A stretch of 64,000 nt of DNA, from positions 1-64,000 of the forward strand of contig CALXUV010000036.1 of the NCBI GenBank assembly GCA_944391815.1, given 5' to 3'. This document shows positions 28,301 to 37,344 of the stretch, in pieces. The DNA comes from an uncultured Clostridia bacterium (GTDB lineage Bacteria > Bacillota > Clostridia > Oscillospirales > CAG-272). The notes under the pieces were generated by a model. The model saw nothing but the letters and a program-made list of their open reading frames with translations. It did not search any database and was not told where the DNA came from. The translations under genes were made by a program, and so were the position numbers. Each line of letters starts with the position of its first letter. Positions within the stretch are counted from its first letter, which is position 1.

Positions 28301-31300
28301 ATACTTTGCAACGAATACAACTTTCGAAAATTCACTTTCGCTGAACTGATAAATTACTTTACCTTTATCAGCTCCACCAGCTATGTAAAGCTCACCTTTT
28401 TCATTGATTTTGAAAACTACCTGAAGAGCGTTACCGGATTCATCGTAGCTTGCATAATCTCTTGAGTTAAACTGAATATTAAGATTTCCGTTCCAGTCGT
28501 CACCAAGTCTTAAGTCATATTCAAATACAACTGTCTTGTGTTCCTGTTTGGGGGCAGCTATCTGTAAGCTGGAATCTATGTCTGAGCAAACAAAATCAGC
28601 TTTAAGAACATTGTCGCCTTCAGTGAAGAAATCATCAATCGTAACCGTCACATTGTTCTTTTCAGAGTTGTTAACCACTACGCAAGAGCTGACTGTAGGA
28701 TTACTGTTTGTCGTTGCCGCTGAAACCGGCATTGTTGCAAGTGCACTGCCGAAATCTGTACCACTCGCATGACTCGTAGCAGCTCCGTTTGCATCTTTAC
28801 CGCCGGAAGCATATTTGTAGCCAGAGGGATATCCCGCCATGAAGTCAGTGAAATAATATGTTCCGAGGTAATCACCTTCGGCATTGATCCTGTAATCAAC
28901 GCCGTCAACAGTCACTTTGAATTCGTCAGCAGCGCTTCCCTTCTGCATTACACCATCTACGTACAGGTGAGTTCTTTCTGTCTGAACTTTGTAGACACCG
29001 TCAAGGGGAGTTGCTACTCCGTTTGCGTCAAATGAGTATCCGGTTACAGTCTCGTTTCCAAATACATCGTAAGCAGTTTTATCGGTTACTCTGCAGAAAT
29101 CGTACGCACTGTAATAGTACTCATTTCCTGACGGAGCGGTGTAAAGTCCGCTGAAATACACTGTCTCGTTGAGCGGTACAAGATCATCACCGACGTACTC
29201 AGCTATCTGAGAAAGCGAAGTTACTTTTTCGTAGTTTACGAGATAGATATCTTTTATCAGGAATCTGCAGTCGGTGCCGTTAAGAATGTAATCGGTCATT
29301 TCCGCACTTGTATATTTATAGTCCAGCTGTGACCAGCCGATAGAATAAATCATGAAGCTACTTATGTAGTGCTTCGAATCAACCCAATTTCCTTCAGCAT
29401 CTTTAGGCTGATCAGTCCTGTTACCGCCGAGTGACGACAGCGGCACATTGACTGTTGTCCAACCGTTAACCATGAACGGCGAGTTAAACGACGAAAGTCC
29501 GTTGGTAGCATTTTTGTTGTTGTAACCAGTGGTGTAATCCGACTTGCTACCGAAGTTCACATTCTTGTTGTAGTAGGAGTTCTTTCCGGCATCAACTCCA
29601 AGCATATCACCATCGCAACCTAAGAAAAGCATACCTACAAGCTCTTGATAACCATCTGCATAAAGATCAAACTCAAGATCAGTATATTTGGATATGTCAA
29701 GGAAATATCCTGTTTTGTGGTTATATTTTCCGTCATCTGACGGCGTACTGCCGGCCCCTTTTCCGGGATTATAGTAGATTGTTTTTTCTTCTTTAAGGGA
29801 ATCAAGTATCTGGAATTTAGTATCTGCTCCGCCAAGGTTAGTCATGTTGGACCAGAGGTGAAGCGCCGAGGCATCTCCAACAGTACGGCTGATGCTGTTG
29901 TACACTGCCTGTTGTCCTTTATTTCCAGTAGCCCAATCTGAAAGATTAACTATCTGCGAAGATGAAGATTTTTCCCAATCAATAAAAGGTGTTCTTTCTT
30001 TCAGAAGAACAACTCCGTCAGAATCGGTCTTTACAAATCCGTTGTCGTAGTTGGCGGCTATGGAACCATTCTCATAATAGTACAGGTAACCGTCTTTCTT
30101 TACGAATCCGTTGAGAGGATCGGGGTTTTCGCCGATAATTCCATCGATGCTGTCGTCAACGAAATATACAACGGCATTATCGTATATTTCACGATTCACC
30201 TCGTACGAATTAATCTGATTCACTCTGACGGCATGGAATACAAAACCACCCTTCTTCTCAAAAACGTCAAAATGAGCTTGCTGGAAAGCGGTAAATCCAT
30301 CAGCATTGCCATCACCGTCAGTATCAACTGCCACACCGTTCAACCACACATAGAACAGATTTTCACTTACATCGAATCTGACAGTTATAGTTGTGAACGC
30401 TGAGGAATTCAAACTTCCAATCACGGTATTTTTCTCATCATCGGTTCCGGCTCCTCCGGCTTTGAGAGTTCCGTCAGCGTCGAGTTTGATTATATCCGCT
30501 CCTACAGGCCATGAAACTCCTGTATCAGGTTCACGAGTATATACAGTGAAAAGTCTATTGGTCGATACAATGTTATCTCCGAGTTTTACATCTATTGAAA
30601 AGACAAAATCACGTCCCTGATTAGCCTTTACATACGGGTTAATTCCGTTTGAAATGTCCATATAAGTCTCGTGAGGGTTTTCCTTGTCCGGATTATCAGT
30701 CTTCGACTTTTCGTTATAGCTCCACTGCATCGCAGCTCCGTCATTACCATCATCAACCGCTTTAATATTGCTGAGTACGCTCTTGTAAGCATTGTTGATA
30801 ACAAGTGCGGATGTGATTGATTGAAGTTTAGATCCACCATCAAGTCCCACATCGACGATCGCAGCATTACTGGTAGAAAAATACTTAACGAGCGATGTCA
30901 AAGGATTTCCGATTTCTGAAGTCCATTCATTGAAATCAAGATATGTATATATATTGACATCACGGGAAGTTTCGGTAGTACCGAAGTAATAGGTCTGAAG
31001 ATCGTTAACGTAGGCACTGTTAGTCTTGTATGACGTTCCGCGCCAAACTCTTGCTTCACAGAAACAGAATCCTGCAGGTTTTCCGTTTGTCTCCATTCCG
31101 TACATGTCTGCTATAAGACCGGGATCGGTTATGAAAGGACCGCTGGCCATAAGTTTATCATTTATAAAGACGTAAAGCATGTTTGAGGATGCGCCGGCTT
31201 CCGGTCCGCCCACATCAACCAAAACCTTGATGTTAGTATATGCGTCGGTCGGAAGGTCGCATATCTTCATTCCGTTGCTTCCAAGATAAAGAGGAACTTG

Positions 31301-31966
31301 ACCGCTTTCGTTTTTGCCGACTTTCAAAACATGCATTCCGGCAGGCGATCTGGTAACCTTTGTTCCGTCCGCTTTGGAATATTCAAACCTCGTCACTATC
31401 TCGAGCAAACTTTCAGCGTTTTCAATTGTCTCGGGTTTGTAATCGAAAGACACCAGAAAATCACGTCCGGCATGACCCTGTTGTGCATGCAATACAGGAA
31501 CCTTTGCAGCTGATGAAACTCCCATAGTTATAGCACTGACGTAATCACCGCTGGTATTTCCTTCTGTGGCTCCTTCGGCAGACTTACCGAAATAAACAGC
31601 TCCTTTATCGTCACCTTCAGCGACTATAGCAACTCCGGATTTTCTGTTGCCGATCACAACTTTTGACAGATCGTTTTCAGCTGATTTCAACCCGTTTTCA
31701 TCAGTCGCAGAACTTGAACTCCACGTCAGATCAGCAAAATCTTTCGTGAATATTTTCTCCCAATTTGAACTACTGTACGGATCGTCTAAGTCCGGATAAA
31801 ACGCGTACACGAGATCCTCAAGATCGGGCGCTGTCCATTCGGTTCCGGTATACTCTTCATCGCCGACAGCTTTGCTTCCGTCAACAGCAAAAAGCGACAT
31901 CGGCAGGAGTCCGACAATCATGAGAACCGTCAGAAACAGCGAAATGATTCTGGTTTTTAGTTTCAT
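25355..31966 (-). CDS. giant secreted modular protein (2203 residues)
   Basis: Exported surface or extracellular protein; the signal peptide covers about residues 1-27 (hydrophobic core LFLTVLMIVGLLPMSLF). Three regions (about 130-330, 430-620, 1130-1300) look like concanavalin/LamG-type carbohydrate-binding folds, each with a GRDF or FEYDLRLGDD strand and a late VFIND/VWLNG/VYVNG strand. Residues about 1315-1720 are aromatic- and glycine-rich repeats of 50-60 residues (YWVDG, YYADAEG, YNFDGY) like choline-binding or wall-binding repeats. Residues about 1800-2010 hold five Cys-x2-Cys modules (CAVCGE, CEFCK, CSVCGE types). The last 190 residues resemble a beta-helix. No LPxTG or dockerin motif was seen. 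Probably binds polysaccharide; no catalytic motif found. Ribosome binding site AAGGAG. Stop codon TAA. Confidence 0.88.
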   Translation of the reverse strand: MKLKTRIISLFLTVLMIVGLLPMSLFAVDGSKAVGDEEYTGTEWTAPDLEDLVYAFYPDLDDPYSSSNWEKIFTKDFADLTWSSSSATDENGLKSAENDLSKVVIGNRKSGVAIVAEGDDKGAVYFGKSAEGATEGNTSGDYVSAITMGVSSAAKVPVLHAQQGHAGRDFLVSFDYKPETIENAESLLEIVTRFEYSKADGTKVTRSPAGMHVLKVGKNESGQVPLYLGSNGMKICDLPTDAYTNIKVLVDVGGPEAGASSNMLYVFINDKLMASGPFITDPGLIADMYGMETNGKPAGFCFCEARVWRGTSYKTNSAYVNDLQTYYFGTTETSRDVNIYTYLDFNEWTSEIGNPLTSLVKYFSTSNAAIVDVGLDGGSKLQSITSALVINNAYKSVLSNIKAVDDGNDGAAMQWSYNEKSKTDNPDKENPHETYMDISNGINPYVKANQGRDFVFSIDVKLGDNIVSTNRLFTVYTREPDTGVSWPVGADIIKLDADGTLKAGGAGTDDEKNTVIGSLNSSAFTTITVRFDVSENLFYVWLNGVAVDTDGDGNADGFTAFQQAHFDVFEKKGGFVFHAVRVNQINSYEVNREIYDNAVVYFVDDSIDGIIGENPDPLNGFVKKDGYLYYYENGSIAANYDNGFVKTDSDGVVLLKERTPFIDWEKSSSSQIVNLSDWATGNKGQQAVYNSISRTVGDASALHLWSNMTNLGGADTKFQILDSLKEEKTIYYNPGKGAGSTPSDDGKYNHKTGYFLDISKYTDLEFDLYADGYQELVGMLFLGCDGDMLGVDAGKNSYYNKNVNFGSKSDYTTGYNNKNATNGLSSFNSPFMVNGWTTVNVPLSSLGGNRTDQPKDAEGNWVDSKHYISSFMIYSIGWSQLDYKYTSAEMTDYILNGTDCRFLIKDIYLVNYEKVTSLSQIAEYVGDDLVPLNETVYFSGLYTAPSGNEYYYSAYDFCRVTDKTAYDVFGNETVTGYSFDANGVATPLDGVYKVQTERTHLYVDGVMQKGSAADEFKVTVDGVDYRINAEGDYLGTYYFTDFMAGYPSGYKYASGGKDANGAATSHASGTDFGSALATMPVSAATTNSNPTVSSCVVVNNSEKNNVTVTIDDFFTEGDNVLKADFVCSDIDSSLQIAAPKQEHKTVVFEYDLRLGDDWNGNLNIQFNSRDYASYDESGNALQVVFKINEKGELYIAGGADKGKVIYQFSESEFSKVVFVAKYSASSSGEANHYDLKIDVYVNGIKLASDVVAYENRTYKYMTEIRFAALATDSSNNRSGSLYFDNFALYYGDNIVPQYVSKETLNGVVGGKYYDNGTLLENGTLPVGDVFYSADADGWLQFNTGVSLGSDGLYYNFVGFAGRICDGRIDEKYYIDGILKSGLFEDEGKWMFADPENSDILVKEATGKDINGKIYDIANYIATVRNGVIDGKYWVDGVYKTGTIQVDGGIYYADAEGVLQHFDEKGVEIEGAVYDFEGYLGKARNGFYIFEEGTDTEYAYFYKDGVILKDQRIDAGLGDKQYYFADDEGKLIKQTGNFEMTDGYTYNFDGYVATLLHEVVFDGKYWFDGAIVTGKDIAIEEGKIYCADEEGNLVESGIAEAHDGKYYFFENYVGTLLNNEVKEGRYWIDGAYLVSEDIDAGDGKIYSADAEGNLRANGVFQANDGLYYNFDANYVGTLCDNYEIFDDVWYVGGKPIEGIHYIDDVERYFEAGKPCAGRVQMPDGTVHEFGEDGFRSSDDKKPHSIKLTLKYNGTEVTKEFYSYDGFGFTYTPINIDCMGYTITDKDGNVIDKIDVAAVTEDLKYVITYNSDTKSHTPVISEDIESTCTVAGRTTYVCAVCGEQLPELTVVKPLIDHKYVEVSRTESTCTVKGTVNYECEFCKAPASEELPLAAHTWDSGVRTAPTCAVAGKTVYTCTADGCGETKTVILPATGIHVWELTETVESTCAEMGHKTYTCSVCGEPKTYDLPLLAHTYDPDGEYEILQEATATTSGVLGYDCIVCEKENAIAIEYAISSDAFKDSLEKGGTLKVSDSFVWNDQVWMTDSKSELILGEDSVLTVEGKGIIDLSGNAELVIDGKGKLNQTFDSELGYLVRAAGNSKVTIKDGHFTAGLTAVQAGDNAVVEIYGGYFEALAEWGGQTWILNLIDKSNAKIIVYGGTFVNYDPSNSATENPKMNFVAEGYKVVMTTDEATGNKIYTVVPEE

Positions 31967-32024
31967 ACCTTTTCTCCTTGCAATTTATTTTCCGATAATA
32001 TATTATCAATCGTGGACTACCTGA

Positions 32025-32053
32025 ATTTTACCACTTATACGGCTGTTTGTCAA
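32025..32053 (-). promoter_or_regulatory. promoter of the giant secreted protein
   Basis: On the minus strand TTGACA (32053-32048), 17-bp spacer, TAAAAT (32030-32025). Confidence 0.75.
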
Positions 32054-32157
32054 GGTTTTTACACCTTTTTGAACATTTTTCACATTTTAAACAATTATTA
32101 CTCCCGCTTTTGTGTAACTTGCTGATTTTTAACCACAAAATTGTTTACATCTTTTCG

Positions 32158-32186
32158 TTGAAAAAATGCAGCTTGTGTGATAGAAT
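32158..32186 (+). promoter_or_regulatory. promoter of the HD-protein/dus unit
   Basis: TTGAAA (32158-32163), 17-bp spacer, TAGAAT (32181-32186). Confidence 0.65.
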
Positions 32187-32254
32187 ACTTTTGCTTACCG
32201 GAAGCTCCTTCACAGGTCCGTTAAGCCAGACTACTTTTTGCGAGGTGTTCAGAA

Positions 32255-32914
32255 TTGATTACTTTCAACGACGTTAAAAACGACGCTTCCATCCGAACTT
32301 ACATTATAAAAGCTGACGAATCGCTTCGTGCTCTTGGGTACACCGAGCACAGTTTTGCTCACGTGACCAAGGTTTCGGAAACCGCTTCTTATATTCTGAA
32401 AAAGCTGTCTTATCCCGAAAGAGAAATCGAGCTTACCAGAATTGCCGCTTTTCTTCACGATATCGGGAATCTTGTCAACCGCAGCGACCACTCCCAAAGC
32501 GGCGCTGTTATGGCTTTCAGGATACTTGACAATCTTGATATGCCGGCAGACGAGCTTGCACAGATTGTTTCCGCCATCGGAAATCACGATGAGGGCACCG
32601 GCGTTGCTGTAAATCCGATTTCAGCCGCCCTTATCCTTGCCGATAAGTCCGACGTCCGCAGAAGCCGTGTGAGAAACACTGATATGTCTACCTTTGACAT
32701 TCACGACCGTGTAAATTATTCCGTCGAAAACTCTGAGCTTACCATTAACGACGAAAACACGGAAATCACTCTGAGACTGACTATAAATACTTCAATCAGC
32801 TCCGTTATGGATTATTTTGAAATTTTCCTCGGCCGTATGAAGATGTGCAGAAATGCCGCGAAAAAGCTGGGACTTGTTTTCAGACTTATAATCAATGATC
32901 AGCAGCTCGACTGA
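32255..32914 (+). CDS. HD-domain phosphohydrolase
   Basis: A 219-residue cytoplasmic HD-superfamily protein, expected to be a metal-dependent phosphohydrolase or phosphodiesterase for nucleotides. Metal ligands appear as HSFAH near residue 35, FLHDIGN near 70, GNHDEG near 110 and LADKSD near 130. The substrate is unknown. The start is TTG 32255, supported by GAGGTG 8 nt upstream. It is 11 nt from the dihydrouridine synthase gene and co-transcribed with it. Stop codon TGA. Confidence 0.88.
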   Translation: MITFNDVKNDASIRTYIIKADESLRALGYTEHSFAHVTKVSETASYILKKLSYPEREIELTRIAAFLHDIGNLVNRSDHSQSGAVMAFRILDNLDMPADELAQIVSAIGNHDEGTGVAVNPISAALILADKSDVRRSRVRNTDMSTFDIHDRVNYSVENSELTINDENTEITLRLTINTSISSVMDYFEIFLGRMKMCRNAAKKLGLVFRLIINDQQLD

Positions 32915-32925
32915 CAGGTAATTTT

Positions 32926-33894
32926 ATGCATAATCTCACCATCGGAAACACCGTCCTTGACGGAATGCTCGTGCTCGCTCCCATGGCGGGTTTTACAGAC
33001 CTTTCTTTCAGGACTATCTGCAAACGCTTCGGCGCTTCTCTTACCGTCAGCGAGATGATTTCCGCCAAGGGCGTTTTTTACAACGACAAGAAAACCGATT
33101 TGCTCGCCGCTTCCTCTCCGTCTGAAAAGCCGTTTGCCGTACAGATCTTCGGTTCGGAACCGGATGTAATGACGGTTGCCGCCGTTTCCCTGCTTGAACG
33201 GCACCCGGAAATCGGAATTATCGATATCAACATGGGCTGCCCCATGCCGAAAATTACCGGAAACGGCGACGGCAGCGCCCTTATGAAAAATCCAGCGCTT
33301 GCCGGACATATCGTCGCTGCCGTTTCGGGTGCGATAAACGCACCCACAACCGTCAAAATGCGTACCGGCTGGGATGAAAGTTCACTTAATGCTCCGCACC
33401 TCGCAGAGATCTGTGCGGCAAACGGCGCCGCCGCTATCTGCGTTCACGGTCGAACCCGCAGTCAGCTTTACCGCCCTCCGATAGACTTTGAGACAATAAA
33501 AAAGGTAAAAAAGGCAGTTACAATTCCCGTAATTGCAAACGGCGGGATTTATTCCGCCGAAGATGCCATCTCTATGCTTGAAAAAACCGGGTGTGACGGT
33601 CTGGCTATCGGCCAGGGAGCGCTTGGCAACCCATTTATTTTCAGAGAAATAGCCGACGCTCTTTCCGGAAGGCAGGTAATAAAACCTGAGCCGGATGAAA
33701 TTATTGCCCTGGCGTCCGAACACGTCAGAATGATATGCACAGACAAGGGTGAGCATACCGGAGTAAAAGAAATACGCAAACAGCTTGGGTGGTATATAAA
33801 AGGAATGCCGGGCGCAGCGGACGCAAGGAAAAAAATAAACTGTGCAGAAACCGAAGAGGCTCTTTTATGCATCCTTGACTCTCTTCTGCATTAA
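32926..33894 (+). CDS. dusB: tRNA dihydrouridine synthase, DusB type
   Basis: Flavoenzyme reducing specific uridines of tRNA to dihydrouridine. A TIM barrel begins with LAPMAGFTDLSFR; the catalytic cysteine is in NMGCPMPK near residue 105; VKMRTGW, CVHGRTR and ANGGI bind FMN and substrate; a C-terminal helical recognition domain follows from about residue 245. 322 residues, full length. Downstream partner of the HD protein. Stop codon TAA. Confidence 0.95.
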   Translation: MHNLTIGNTVLDGMLVLAPMAGFTDLSFRTICKRFGASLTVSEMISAKGVFYNDKKTDLLAASSPSEKPFAVQIFGSEPDVMTVAAVSLLERHPEIGIIDINMGCPMPKITGNGDGSALMKNPALAGHIVAAVSGAINAPTTVKMRTGWDESSLNAPHLAEICAANGAAAICVHGRTRSQLYRPPIDFETIKKVKKAVTIPVIANGGIYSAEDAISMLEKTGCDGLAIGQGALGNPFIFREIADALSGRQVIKPEPDEIIALASEHVRMICTDKGEHTGVKEIRKQLGWYIKGMPGAADARKKINCAETEEALLCILDSLLH

Positions 33895-33952
33895 ACCTGA
33901 AAGCGGAAATGTAAAACAAATATTATCAAGTTGAAAATATTTGCCCCGATTA

Positions 33953-33981
33953 TTGATTTCGCTTTCAATATGTGGTATAAT
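33953..33981 (+). promoter_or_regulatory. promoter of the FKBP lipoprotein
   Basis: TTGATT (33953-33958), 17-bp spacer, TATAAT (33976-33981). Confidence 0.75.
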
Positions 33982-34030
33982 TGCCGTTGATGTTTACAAA
34001 CAATTATTTTTCAGAAAGGAATTTTCAGTA

Positions 34031-35911
34031 ATGAAAAAAAGAATTACGGCTGTCATTCTGCTGATGTGTATGGCACTCTCGATTTTTGCTTCGTGTTCGT
34101 CAGCTGACAGTTACGAGTATAGCTCGTACTCTGACTACATCCAGCTCGGTGACGCCTCACAGATCAAAATTTTGCAGTCTGATATCGACGAGTCGATTAT
34201 CGACTCCTACTTCAACCTCTTCGATGAAGATGATGATTTAAAGGAAGTGGAATACGACAAAGCGACAGAGAATATCGAAGTCAAATACGGAGATACTCTC
34301 ACAATTGACTATGTCGGAACCGTTAATGGCGAAACCTTTGAGGGCGGAACCGCAAAAGATCAATCTCTTAAAATAGGCTCCGGCTCATATATCGATGGCT
34401 TTGAAGACGGACTTATGGGGTACGGCGTCGGCGATAAAGCAATTCTTAACCTCAAATTTCCGGACGACTATAAAAGCGAAGAACTCGCAGGTAAAGACGT
34501 TAAATTTGAAGTAACCATCAAAAAACTAAAAAGAACAGAGTATCCGGAATACAACGACGAAAACGTAAAGAAATATTCCGATAACAAGTATGCAACCGTT
34601 GCTGACTTTGAAAAGCAGGTCACGGAAGCTTCAATCAAAAACCTCGTATGGCAGGAATATTTCAATCTTTGCAAAGTCAAGAAATATCCGGAAGCCGAGC
34701 TCAAGGACTACTACTACTCAACAATTGATACTTACAAGTCCTACGCTGCAATGTTCGGAACTTCTTTTGAAAGCTATGTTGTTTCGTACAGCGGTTATTC
34801 TTCTCTGCAGGCATTCTATCAGGGCTGTGCCTCTCAGGCTCAGCAGCAGGTAAAGCAGGATCTGATGGTTCTTGCAATGGCTGAATCAATTGAAGGAATT
34901 GCTTATGACGACCAGCGTCTTGACGAAGAGTTCCAGAGAATTTACGGAGAGCAGATAAATAACGAAACTTTTAAAGGCTCCTACAAGAAGTTCCTCAGAA
35001 CTTACGGCGTAAATCCTCTGAAAATTGAAGTTTACACCGACGTCGTCATGGACTATCTGCTTGAACACAAGACCATTACCGATGACGTTACCAAGAACGG
35101 ATTTGTAACCGACAAGAACGGAACCCGCTACTACGAAAACGATAAATACCTTACCGGCTGGGTTGATCTCGATATCGACGGCGACGGAAAAACCGAAGCC
35201 TACTACTTCAACCCCGAAAACGGATATGCTTACATCAACACCGCGGTCCTTATGTATCCGAGAGGAAACGACGAAACATCCGGAGTTGATAAAATATACC
35301 TGAGTTTCGGTGAGAACGGCGTTTACAAAGGTGTTTATACCGGCGTATTCAATGACGGAAAAGGCTATCTGTATATCAAAGAGGGCGTGGTTCAGACCGG
35401 TCTTATTGAGCTTGACAGACAGTCTGATATTGCCGGAAATGAGAAGTACTACTTCGATCCCGACAACAGCGGATATATGGCTCTCGGCATAGTAAAACTC
35501 AATAACGCTGATATCTTCGGCGCTGATAACGGTAAATATTACAACTTCGGAACTACCGGAATCTACGATCCGGACGGAACGGTTATTCCGGAGGGACTTG
35601 ATGACGACAACGGATTTGCCAACGGTCTTGTCAGCGAAAAAGGCGAAAACGATCAGACTCTTTACAGACTCTTCGACAACGGAACCCTGCTTGTAGGAAA
35701 GCAGACATACAACGAAAAAGAGTACTGTTTTGACAGAGAAACCGGTTATATGGTAGTCAAGGCGTTCTATACCGATGAGGACGGCTCAAAGTACTACTGT
35801 GACGAGAACGGATATATTTACAAAGGCGATCCAATGGAAATTGACGGCATTCGCTACACCTTTGACAAAGAAACCGGAAAAGTGACCGCAGAAGAGCCTG
35901 TCAGCCAATAA
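34031..35911 (+). CDS. FKBP/trigger-factor-like lipoprotein with wall-binding-like repeats
   Basis: An extracytoplasmic prolyl isomerase/chaperone is predicted (626 residues). Signal peptide with lipobox FASC, lipid Cys at residue 22. An FKBP domain at about 85-165 has the expected LTIDYVGTVNGETFEGG opening, GFEDGLMGYGVGDK and a closing beta strand. Residues 170-350 are helical and resemble the C-terminal part of trigger factor. Residues 355-626 are aromatic/glycine repeats (YYFNPENGYAY, YYFDPDNSGYM, YCFDRETGYMV) of the choline-binding/CW-binding type, similar to those in the giant protein at 25355-31966. The start is ATG 34031 (AGAAAGGA upstream), not the longer frame beginning at 33941, which lies before the promoter. 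Stop codon TAA. Confidence 0.88.
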   Translation: MKKRITAVILLMCMALSIFASCSSADSYEYSSYSDYIQLGDASQIKILQSDIDESIIDSYFNLFDEDDDLKEVEYDKATENIEVKYGDTLTIDYVGTVNGETFEGGTAKDQSLKIGSGSYIDGFEDGLMGYGVGDKAILNLKFPDDYKSEELAGKDVKFEVTIKKLKRTEYPEYNDENVKKYSDNKYATVADFEKQVTEASIKNLVWQEYFNLCKVKKYPEAELKDYYYSTIDTYKSYAAMFGTSFESYVVSYSGYSSLQAFYQGCASQAQQQVKQDLMVLAMAESIEGIAYDDQRLDEEFQRIYGEQINNETFKGSYKKFLRTYGVNPLKIEVYTDVVMDYLLEHKTITDDVTKNGFVTDKNGTRYYENDKYLTGWVDLDIDGDGKTEAYYFNPENGYAYINTAVLMYPRGNDETSGVDKIYLSFGENGVYKGVYTGVFNDGKGYLYIKEGVVQTGLIELDRQSDIAGNEKYYFDPDNSGYMALGIVKLNNADIFGADNGKYYNFGTTGIYDPDGTVIPEGLDDDNGFANGLVSEKGENDQTLYRLFDNGTLLVGKQTYNEKEYCFDRETGYMVVKAFYTDEDGSKYYCDENGYIYKGDPMEIDGIRYTFDKETGKVTAEEPVSQ

Positions 35912-35987
35912 TGATTAACAGGTTTTGACTTCGGTTAACTCACCTGAACAAAATCCTTTACAATTTAAACCGGATATTTCCGGATAT

Positions 35988-36022
35988 AAAAAAACAAGGG
36001 ACATAGCGTTCCTTGTTTTTTT
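35988..36022. terminator. bidirectional terminator
   Basis: AAACAAGG pairs with CCTTGTTT with A-run and T-run flanks, lying between the convergent FKBP lipoprotein and ATP-grasp genes. Confidence 0.88.
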
Positions 36023-36112
36023 ATGCTCATTTATCGCAGTTTTTATAACATACTGTTTCGGTATCTTTTGCAAGTAAACTGCAATTCACGCTACAGTTCA
36101 CCGTAAAATTAA

Positions 36113-37300
36113 TTATTTGCCTGTAATGGAAACTACATAACGTTTAAGAAGCGTTACAGCTCTCTGTATACTGAAATCCCCTTCCAATCTGAATGCCGTA
36201 TCGGTTTTGCTCGAACGAACTGTATTTTCGTCATCAGCATCGGTCATGTTTTTTTCCAGAACAGCTTTCGGTTCGTTTATCCAGACTCCTGATTTTTCAG
36301 CGTATCTGCGACCTTCATAAGGCTTTTTCTGAACAACGTCATCGTAAATCGCCCGCATAAGATTTTCCCCTGCTGTATGAATATAGTATGAGGATCTGCC
36401 CTGCCTGGGATTAAGTTCAAGGAACATGTTTTTTCCGCTCTTTTCATCGTATCTGATGTCAAAGTTTGCATATCCTACATAACCTATCCTTTCGAGAAAA
36501 TCTGCCGCCGTGTCGCAAAGATCTCTGTCTTTTATTATTTTGAGAGCAGCGTAATTTCCGAGATCCGCATCTGTTTTATACTCAAGAAGAGGTCTTGCCG
36601 CTCCGACAAGTCTTACCCTGCCCTCAGAGTCGCAATAAGCATTTACTACTCTGGAATTCTTCTCTTTTCCTCCGATATACTCCTGAACAACTACAGGTCT
36701 GTTATATCCGCCTATAAGAAAATTTTCAAGTGTTTTCCTGTAACTCTGCTGATTTTCACAGATATATACTTTTTTCTTTCCCGGAATATTGCTTTTCAGG
36801 TACTCGGAGGAATTACTGTTCATCGGCTTTACAACCACCGGGTATTTATCAGGATAAATACCGCTGACAAGCGCAGACGGAAGCGCAGCCTTTGTTTCAG
36901 GATGCGGAATTCCCATTTCCGCACATAGTGCCGCAAATTTGATTTTTCCGCATATTTTTCCGTATACTTCTTTGCTCAGTATCGGACTTGCGGCATATTT
37001 CGATATCTTTTCGGAGTTGTTTACCACAAGTTCGGCATAATAATCGCTGCAGGGTATGATAAGCAGTTTTTCCGATTCGTTTTTCAGCGAGCTCAGTACT
37101 GAATTCATGACGTTTTCAAAAACAGGTCCGGTGTCAAAATCTTTTATCACACGTCGTGTCAGTATTCCGCTGTTGTCACAAGGCAGCAGCGCCCTTGAAC
37201 AAAGAAGCAGAGACCTTTCGCCGCTTATTTCGTAAAACATACGGGCGCATCCGTACGCATTTTCGTCCGAACCGAGTATTATCGGCAAAAACCTTCTCAT
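36113..37300 (-). CDS. ATP-grasp ligase, D-aspartate-ligase-like
   Basis: A 395-residue ATP-grasp enzyme that would join a carboxylate to an amine with ATP. The N-terminal domain begins with ILGSDENAYGCAR; the ATP-grasp core (about 115-330) shows PVVVKPMNS with the ATP-binding lysine, VVQEYI, and NMFLELNPRQGRSS with the metal-binding Glu and Asn. The overall plan is that of carboxylate-amine ligases including Aslfm, which adds D-Asp to the peptidoglycan stem lysine in enterococci. It is the last gene of a three-gene minus-strand operon with a Mur ligase-like protein and an AsnB-type amidotransferase, so a wall-peptide substrate is inferred. Stop codon TAA. Confidence 0.82.
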   Translation of the reverse strand: MRRFLPIILGSDENAYGCARMFYEISGERSLLLCSRALLPCDNSGILTRRVIKDFDTGPVFENVMNSVLSSLKNESEKLLIIPCSDYYAELVVNNSEKISKYAASPILSKEVYGKICGKIKFAALCAEMGIPHPETKAALPSALVSGIYPDKYPVVVKPMNSNSSEYLKSNIPGKKKVYICENQQSYRKTLENFLIGGYNRPVVVQEYIGGKEKNSRVVNAYCDSEGRVRLVGAARPLLEYKTDADLGNYAALKIIKDRDLCDTAADFLERIGYVGYANFDIRYDEKSGKNMFLELNPRQGRSSYYIHTAGENLMRAIYDDVVQKKPYEGRRYAEKSGVWINEPKAVLEKNMTDADDENTVRSSKTDTAFRLEGDFSIQRAVTLLKRYVVSITGK

Positions 37301-37344
37301 TTAATCTTCCCCCTTATAGTTCCTTCTTTTTGCAAATTCCTGTT

